From NCBI GenBank assembly GCA_034638255.1, contig JAWPGT010000001.1:558001-622000 (forward strand): a stretch of DNA of 64,000 nucleotides, written 5' to 3'. The notes beneath the pieces are model-generated. The model saw only the letters and a program-made list of their open reading frames with translations, had not been told where the DNA came from and made no database searches. Each line of letters starts with the position of its first letter. Position 1 is the first letter of the stretch. The stretch is from Coprinus comatus. Lineage: Eukaryota > Basidiomycota > Agaricomycetes > Agaricales > Agaricaceae. Below, one piece after another: positions 57,478-64,000 of the stretch. A program made the translations under genes and the position numbers.

Positions 57478-58849
57478 ATGCAGCAATACGGCCATTATCC
57501 GTACTACACACAGCCTGCATACACCCAGCAACAGCAGCCCCACCCCCAGCCTTATCCACATCCACACCAGCCCATTGTAGGCCCAAGTAATGGCTACCCT
57601 CCATTCTATCCTTCCCCTTACATCCCTCAAGGTCCTCCCCCAGTCGCTTTCAATGCCGAGAACTACACTTCAAAGCTACAGGCGTCGGCCGCTTCCCGTC
57701 AACCTGCTCATCGCCGTGCCAAAACAATTGCGGTCACTCCATCACATGGTCCCATAAAGCTCAAACCAGCGCTAAAGAAACCGAATCCACAGCCACCACC
57801 AGAAACTACACAGCTATCAAGACAACGAACAAATTCACTCCATCGTGTCCGCACGTATGAATCTGCCGGAGGGAGATCTGAAGGCTTTCCCCCCGACGAA
57901 ACCACCTCATGTATGTCCCATTGTCATCCTGGTTGTTGTGGCTGTTAATTAAGTTATAGACCATTTATTTGTATCAATTCATGGATACAATGAAATGCGG
58001 GTGGCTAATGTAAGTAAGTTAGCTCTCAAAGACTTGGAAGATCAGGTATGGTCAGTATGGCCTCCTGGATATGAGTACGAGATGGAGCAGTATACAGCAG
58101 TTGCAAAATTTAAAAACGATCCATGGGACCTGTCTGGACCCAATGTGGAGAAGTGAGTGTCCCTCTTCACTTGGGAACCTGAAAATCTTTTGACAATACA
58201 TATTAGAGTCTATGATATGATCATCAAAATGTTTGGACTTTGTGCTAGTCGGGTACGTCAATCGGGACTGCACTATGTCGAGAAACTTACTATCAGACTA
58301 GGGATATGCTTTCCACACCTGCCTTGATCTTACAACCGCAGTACGTCCTTGCAGAACGCAAACATCCAATGAGCTCATTTATACCACCATGTTTAGACTC
58401 CCCAACTAATATTTCAGCCATCACTTGTCGATGATAAATCACGCTTCTTCTTGGCATTTCTTTCGGACAGTGGTCGCAGATTAAACCTCATCAAGCCTCC
58501 TGAAATAGTTGATTATGGTCTCGCACAAAAGTTACGATCTTTGCTACCCAAGGACGTACACCTGGACGTAGGCTCTGCTGATGGATACCTTAGAATCATA
58601 CAATTCAAGAAAAATAATGCATTACGTGGTATGTATCTATCTACATTTCCAATCAGTTGCATGGGTCTGAACAAACTCGTAGGAAAAAACTTCCAACCCG
58701 AGTTGTTCCTCGCGTTTATACTACGGATACTTCACGAATTTGGGTATTACCTTGATGCAGCTGTGCCTCTTTCCCGGAGGGGAGCTTTGAATATCCGCCA
58801 TCGAAAGGAAATTCTCGTCTTCAAAGGTGGTATTCAAGCTCCTATATGA
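57478..58849 (+). CDS. hypothetical protein with Gln/Pro/Tyr-rich N-terminus
   Basis: No characterised family is recognised. ATG 57478 starts MQQYGHYPYYTQPAYTQQQQ; the first exon is a low-complexity Gln/Pro/His/Tyr region then a basic linker (SRQPAHRRAKTIAVTPSHGP). After an intron (about 57908-57958) a folded-looking part begins LFVSIHGYNEMRVANISKL. It continues ALKDLEDQVWSVWPPGYEYE, MEQYTAVAKFKNDPWDLSGP, RVYDMIIKMFGLCASR, YAFHTCLDLTT, FFLAFLSDSGRRLNLIKPP and LRSLLPKDVHLDVGSADGYL. The ending is RHRKEILVFKGGIQAPI, stop 58847-58849. A frame-preserving stretch near 58629-58700 (MYLSTFPISCMGLNKLVGKN) may hide an intron. The even mix of hydrophobic and charged residues suggests a globular domain conserved in fungi. 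Confidence 0.65.
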
Positions 58850-58980
58850 TCTCTTTTTCTATTTAACATTGTGATATCAATTTGCTTTTTTTTTTTGATT
58901 CCCCACTCTCCTATATCAGCGTGTAACACATATATCCTTACAGTAAAGGCATAGATTTCAGGGTCATATATTCTAGTATA

Positions 58981-59907
<927 letters not shown>

Positions 59908-60152
59908 TTGTCTGGTCAGGAGGGTGGTAGCTCGTAGAAGAAGGGAGAAACGAGGATTACAAACAGCACGAGCAGCTGCGAAAAGAGTCCGAGAATGCAG
60001 GATGAAAGGTATTTAAAGAGTGCTCGGTCCAAGTGATTTTCCCAAAGGAAACAGGAGATCACCCCATTTCTGTGGCTCGCCAATCACCGCTTCAGTTGCC
60101 GTGATTCATTTCTTTTTTATATTCTACAAATTTTCTCAACACATTCAACCTA

Positions 60153-63100
60153 CTAGACCACCGACATCACAATAGGCCCATACGACACCACCTGCTTCAC
60201 ATTCACCAGGTTTTTTGTTACCAGAACTGTCAAGATATCGGTCCAGATAATACACTTGCAGGATAGAAATGTCACACACCAAGACAATGATAAAAGGCCG
60301 CCGCCGCGACATGCCTTGTGCTTGTGACACTTGGTACAATCGTCTCAAACTTCAAGACCTCGTTTGGATTAGCCTGTTGCTGCATCTTCGCATATCTAAA
60401 AATGACGGACATGTGGAATCCTTATACATGAAATGAAATGCAATACGTACTCCAAAAAATTCGAAGAATTTTTCTCCAATGTCGCCAACTTCACTTCCGA
60501 CCGTTGGGAATCTTGTGCAATTTCTCCGAGTTCGTCTGAAAAAAGAATCAGTTTTTCTTTTACACCTCCACCCTCTACTTACCATCGACCATATCTTGTT
60601 CGACGGCAGCTCGAGGATGAGCACCGACGGCTGAAGATACCCCAAGCACAGAAAGAATACTACCACTACGGCTTCTGCGAATTAACGGACTTTCTCGTCT
60701 ACTCAAAGAACCGCTTCGTAGCCTGATATCCGCTTGGGCAAAATCTACGTGATCACTGAACATGTGTCCGCCTGCGGATGAACTTGCACCAGCATTATCC
60801 CAAGGAAACATGGATTTCTGCGACATTGCTTCCATATACTCCTGACCCTCAAGCTCAATGTCGAATTGGCTTCCCCTCATGATGGAGGAAGCTCGAGAAT
60901 TCTGTCTTGCTTGCCCAGGCTCCTTTGGGAAAGATGAGGAATTGGCCTATCGGTGGCTGTTCGTACGTACCTCTGATGATCTTCGTTGAGTATCCATGTT
61001 GATGTTCCCAGCGTTATCAATTGGTTCGAGCTGTCAGTGCCACACATGAGATGAAAATTCTCCTACAACATTGAAATCCATGCAAACCATGCCGTCAGGT
61101 TCCATATCAAATTCTGGAATAGTTGGATCATATTGAACCATCACATTCTCGCCATCATTAATCTCTACAGGTGTTTGGTTCTTTGCACGCTTTCTGGGTG
61201 GTCCTTTCAACCCTGGTATTAGCCATTGATTACAGTTTTTTCCAGCTCATTTGCCTAACCTTGGTCATCGTGTATATCAATCATATTGCTTCTGGCCTGA
61301 ACTTGAATTCTGAATTTATCTTGCCAGAATTGTACCAACGGATCTGCAAACACTACAATTACGTGCGGTTGGGTGAATATTCACCTGAACGTTTGATGCA
61401 CTCACTGCCCCGCGGAGCCCCCCAAATCAAACCCTCCACCATTTTTGTTGCATTCTTTTCGAGAGTCTTTTGCCCTATTTCTTTTCGTAACGCTTTTTGG
61501 CTTTCCACATATTTGGCACGAGCAACCTGTAAAAACCCCATTGTTCATTCACTTATTCATATTAACAAGATTCGTATTGGTATTAACCTTCAATTCTTCG
61601 TCGGTTAATTCGGTTCTGGCATCCAACAACAGTCTTGCTCTCTTGCGCTTTCTCTCTGGCCTTACATTCTGCTGGTTCCCTGTTATTATTTCTTCTAATA
61701 GTAGTCTTGACTCGTTTTCTCCCACTTGATCTTGGGAAAGGAATGCCTTTGAGAATGAAGTAGCCGATCCTTCTCTGGACATTGTGTCTCGGGGCATATT
61801 CTCCTTGTAGATTGCACCCGACGATGAGAACCTCCCGAGTTCATGGAATAATCATTCAAAAACGTACCTTTCCACTCATTTCCCCCGTACTTTTGGGAGT
61901 AGAAGCGATAAATGCATTTTCATCTTGAAAATTCCCGTCAGAATAAACCATTGGAATATCAAACCTTTCCACAGCTGCGTCCACATCCATTACATGATCA
62001 CTATCTTGTAGTGAGTACCGTTTCAAAGAGAAAATCAAAGCAAGGCATACGCCGCATCAGGTTGCGTTTCTGTGACTTCCCAGCCTAATTCTTTAGCCAA
62101 CTCATCACCTATATCACCAGCAAGTTCGAATCCATCAGATGCTCCAAAAAAATCATCATCGAAGATAAAACTTCCATCTGCTTGAGATGAAGATAAATTA
62201 ATTCCTCCGGTGCTACCATAGCCTTCAAAAGATTTATCGAATGAAGCTGAGAGAAGATATTCATGGTGTTCATCTAACGTGTGTGTTTCTTTTCGCATTC
62301 TTTCAATGATTGATTCTTTTCCAGGTCTTGCTTTTTCTATACTTTTCTTGTTCTTCCCTTTGGTCTCTTCATTGCTATCGTCATATAAAGAAATATTATC
62401 CCCTTTTGTTGAATTTACAACTTTAGTAAATTTATGTTTTGTAATGAAAATTCAAAACACCCCTCACCCTCCATATTCATGCTCGGATCCGGATCCCATG
62501 CCTTTTCATATTTAGAAAAGGGAAGATATTGTAAATTTGTAACATACCGTAAATATCGTATCGTGAATCAACGAGTAAGCATTCTCGGGATCCCTTTGGA
62601 TATTCAAAGCACTGTCCCTGAATTATAGTCTTTAATTAAAGGTGATAAAATACTTTTCGGTGATTATAAAGATGCTCACTTCGCAATAGGGTGAGTTAAT
62701 AATAGATTATTGTTGGCCACTGCCGCAGATTGATGCATTTCTTGTAACATTTTCTTCAATGATGAAACACAAGTGGTCACATCGGACAAAAATATTTCTT
62801 GTTTCACTGTTTATTGAATCGCATATTTAAGAGGGAAAGAGAGAGAGTGGTGTGACCATTTTTCTTCTTGTTCATATCGTACCTTTATATACCCTGGATA
62901 CCGGAGCCCTCACCGATCAGCTCTTCTAGAGAAAAAACATTCGGAAATGGTTTGAGAGTTGGATATACTTACCGTGCAACACCATACATCAAGTTACTTG
63001 ATAATCGCAATGCTAGTGGTTCCCCGGGCTCAGTAATGAGATCACATAGCTGACTTATGTCTGCGGTCATCACAGATTTTTTTGGTAATTTCTTGAAAGT

Positions 63101-63245
63101 TGATTTAGAGCCCAGCGTAGCGGCCATCCTATGTACGAGCGTGTTATACTGTATGTGAGTAGCTGTCGATGATATATGCCCATGCTCACCATAGAAGGCC
63201 GAATCCACTGTCCCTACGAGCCAAAAGCTCTGGCGAGAAGAACAT
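60153..63245 (-). CDS. REC8: REC8 meiotic cohesin kleisin subunit
   Basis: REC8 replaces RAD21/SCC1 in meiotic cohesin and is cleaved by separase. The ATG at 63243-63245 gives MFFSPELLARRDSGFGLLW. An intron (about 63147-63197) joins MAATLGSKSTFKKLPKKSVM, then TADISQLCDLITEPGEPLAL and RLSSNLMYGVAR. The GLLW..ATLGSK..LKK and EPLALRLSSNLM pattern fits Rec8 rather than Rad21. The middle is long, acidic and disordered, with FIFDDDFFGASDGFELAGDI and DELAKELGWEV; several introns interrupt it. The C-terminal winged helix reads DIGEKFFEFFG, YAKMQQQANPNEVLKFETIV and TSTRHVAAAAFYHCLVLVTK. It ends VKQVVSYGPIVMSVV, stop TAG 60153-60155. The N- and C-terminal SMC-binding domains are thus both present; the middle exons are approximate. 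Confidence 0.85.
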
Positions 63246-63474
63246 ATAGCAGGGTGAAAGAAAATGAAAGAAAATGTAAAAATGAAAAGGCAAACGACAA
63301 ATAAATCTTAATCATCTGTATTCGAATGTAAAGTAATATATTATGTTGTATGACAACGACAAGCTTGACAGCTGCCATTACTCGGACTGACAGATGGTGT
63401 CCCCCGTAAGACATCGTAGACATACTGGGTACAAAATACAACTAGGTCCGAGTCTTCCGAGGAAGGAAGACGTA

Positions 63475-64000
63475 TCAACGAATCCACTTCATCGTATTCG
63501 CACTAATAAGGCGTGCAAATAATTCATCGCGGCCTCCAACCCATAAAAATCTTTCGGAACGTCCTACTTGATTATTGCTAGTATTATCTGACCATTGCAA
63601 GTCCAAGCCTTTCAGAAGGTTTGCTTTTTTGACACCAGTAATACTTTCCAAGGGAATGGTAAGTTTGGGTGTTAGTGATGTCAGAGAAGTGAATATCAAG
63701 GTTTGAGGGGTCAAGGTGATAAGACCTGGATACGAGGAGTGTTGCGCAGGAAAGGCTGTACAACATTCTGTTAAACGGGGAGTACAATCGAATGAATCGA
63801 AGAAACACGTACTATGCGAGCTTGAGGACTGTGCTGCAGAAAGCCTCTGCAAGAATACGGGATCAGAAGATATTCCTAGCGATTCCTAGAAGCAATTGAG
63901 CTACAGTATGTATGGGGTAAATACAATTCTGAGACTGTCTACCTTGTCCTGGAGCAATCGCTTTCCTTCCCGAATAAAACTCATGCCTGATTCTAAGGTG
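63475..64000 (-). CDS. GRAM-domain protein (3' part)
   Basis: The gene enters from the right edge, so its 5' end may be missing. The first readable exon has TLESGMSFIREGKRLLQDK; the Met at 63992-63990 could be an internal residue. After an intron, ESLGISSDPVFLQRLSAAQS precedes FFDSFDCTPRLTECC, then a GRAM/PH-like domain PGLITLTPQTLIFTSLTSLT, PKLTIPLESITGVKKANLLK and GLDLQWSDN. The end is SERFLWVGGRDELFARLISA..KWIR, stop 63475. GRAM domains bind membrane phosphoinositides. The position at the C-terminus and the WVGGRDELF motif are the main handles. It lies 229 bp upstream of REC8 on the same strand. Confidence 0.65.

Overview
This window looks like nuclear DNA of a basidiomycete fungus, probably an agaricomycete. 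The reasons are dense, mostly intron-rich genes with small introns (about 45-65 bp, GT..AG), tight spacing on both strands, orthologues of fungal housekeeping genes, and several lineage-type proteins. No prokaryotic signals, tRNA genes, CRISPR arrays or transposons were found. Gene spans run from start codon to stop codon and include introns. Exon structures were worked out by hand from splice consensus plus protein-family continuity, so individual junctions may be off.

Layout. 1-12.8 kb (all +): the 3' part of NUS1 (cis-prenyltransferase subunit), a DUF2235 hydrolase, a large unknown multi-pass membrane protein, RRP36 (ribosome biogenesis) and a CorA-type Mg transporter. 12.8-20 kb: an unknown coiled-coil protein (-), PEX16 (+), a cupin protein (+), an L-rhamnose-1-dehydrogenase-like SDR (-) and, divergent from it, a ketol-acid-reductoisomerase-like protein (+) with altered catalytic residues. 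20-28.7 kb: an RBM39/Rsd1-type splicing factor (+), a 62-residue membrane protein (-), an MFS permease (-) sharing a promoter region with D-serine dehydratase (+), and a Rab4 GTPase (+). 29-38.5 kb: two mucin-like single-pass membrane proteins of the same architecture facing each other around an isochorismatase-like hydrolase, then a decayed copy and an intact copy of an unknown membrane protein in tandem. 38.8-46.1 kb: a GT31 glycosyltransferase and a GST-like protein (-), SGT1 and DHFR (+, 20 bp apart), mitochondrial ribosomal protein bL36m (-) and a DMT-family transporter (+). 46.9-49 kb: a secreted proteinase-K-like subtilase. 49.9-64 kb: a PPZ-type phosphatase (-), ribosomal protein S11/uS17 (-), DNA ligase I (+), mitochondrial pyruvate carrier MPC1 (-), an unknown protein (+), IPP isomerase (-), meiotic kleisin REC8 (-) and the 3' part of a GRAM-domain gene (-).

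How they fit. Most genes are unlinked housekeeping functions. NUS1 and IDI1 both serve isoprenoid/dolichol synthesis but lie at opposite ends. Candidate functional pairs are the divergent SDR/KARI-like pair and the divergent MFS permease/D-serine dehydratase pair. The most unusual material is the KARI-like enzyme lacking canonical catalytic residues, the paired mucin-like membrane proteins, the frameshifted tandem copy at 35.4-36.6 kb, apparent 31-32 nt introns, and very tight same-strand gene pairs.
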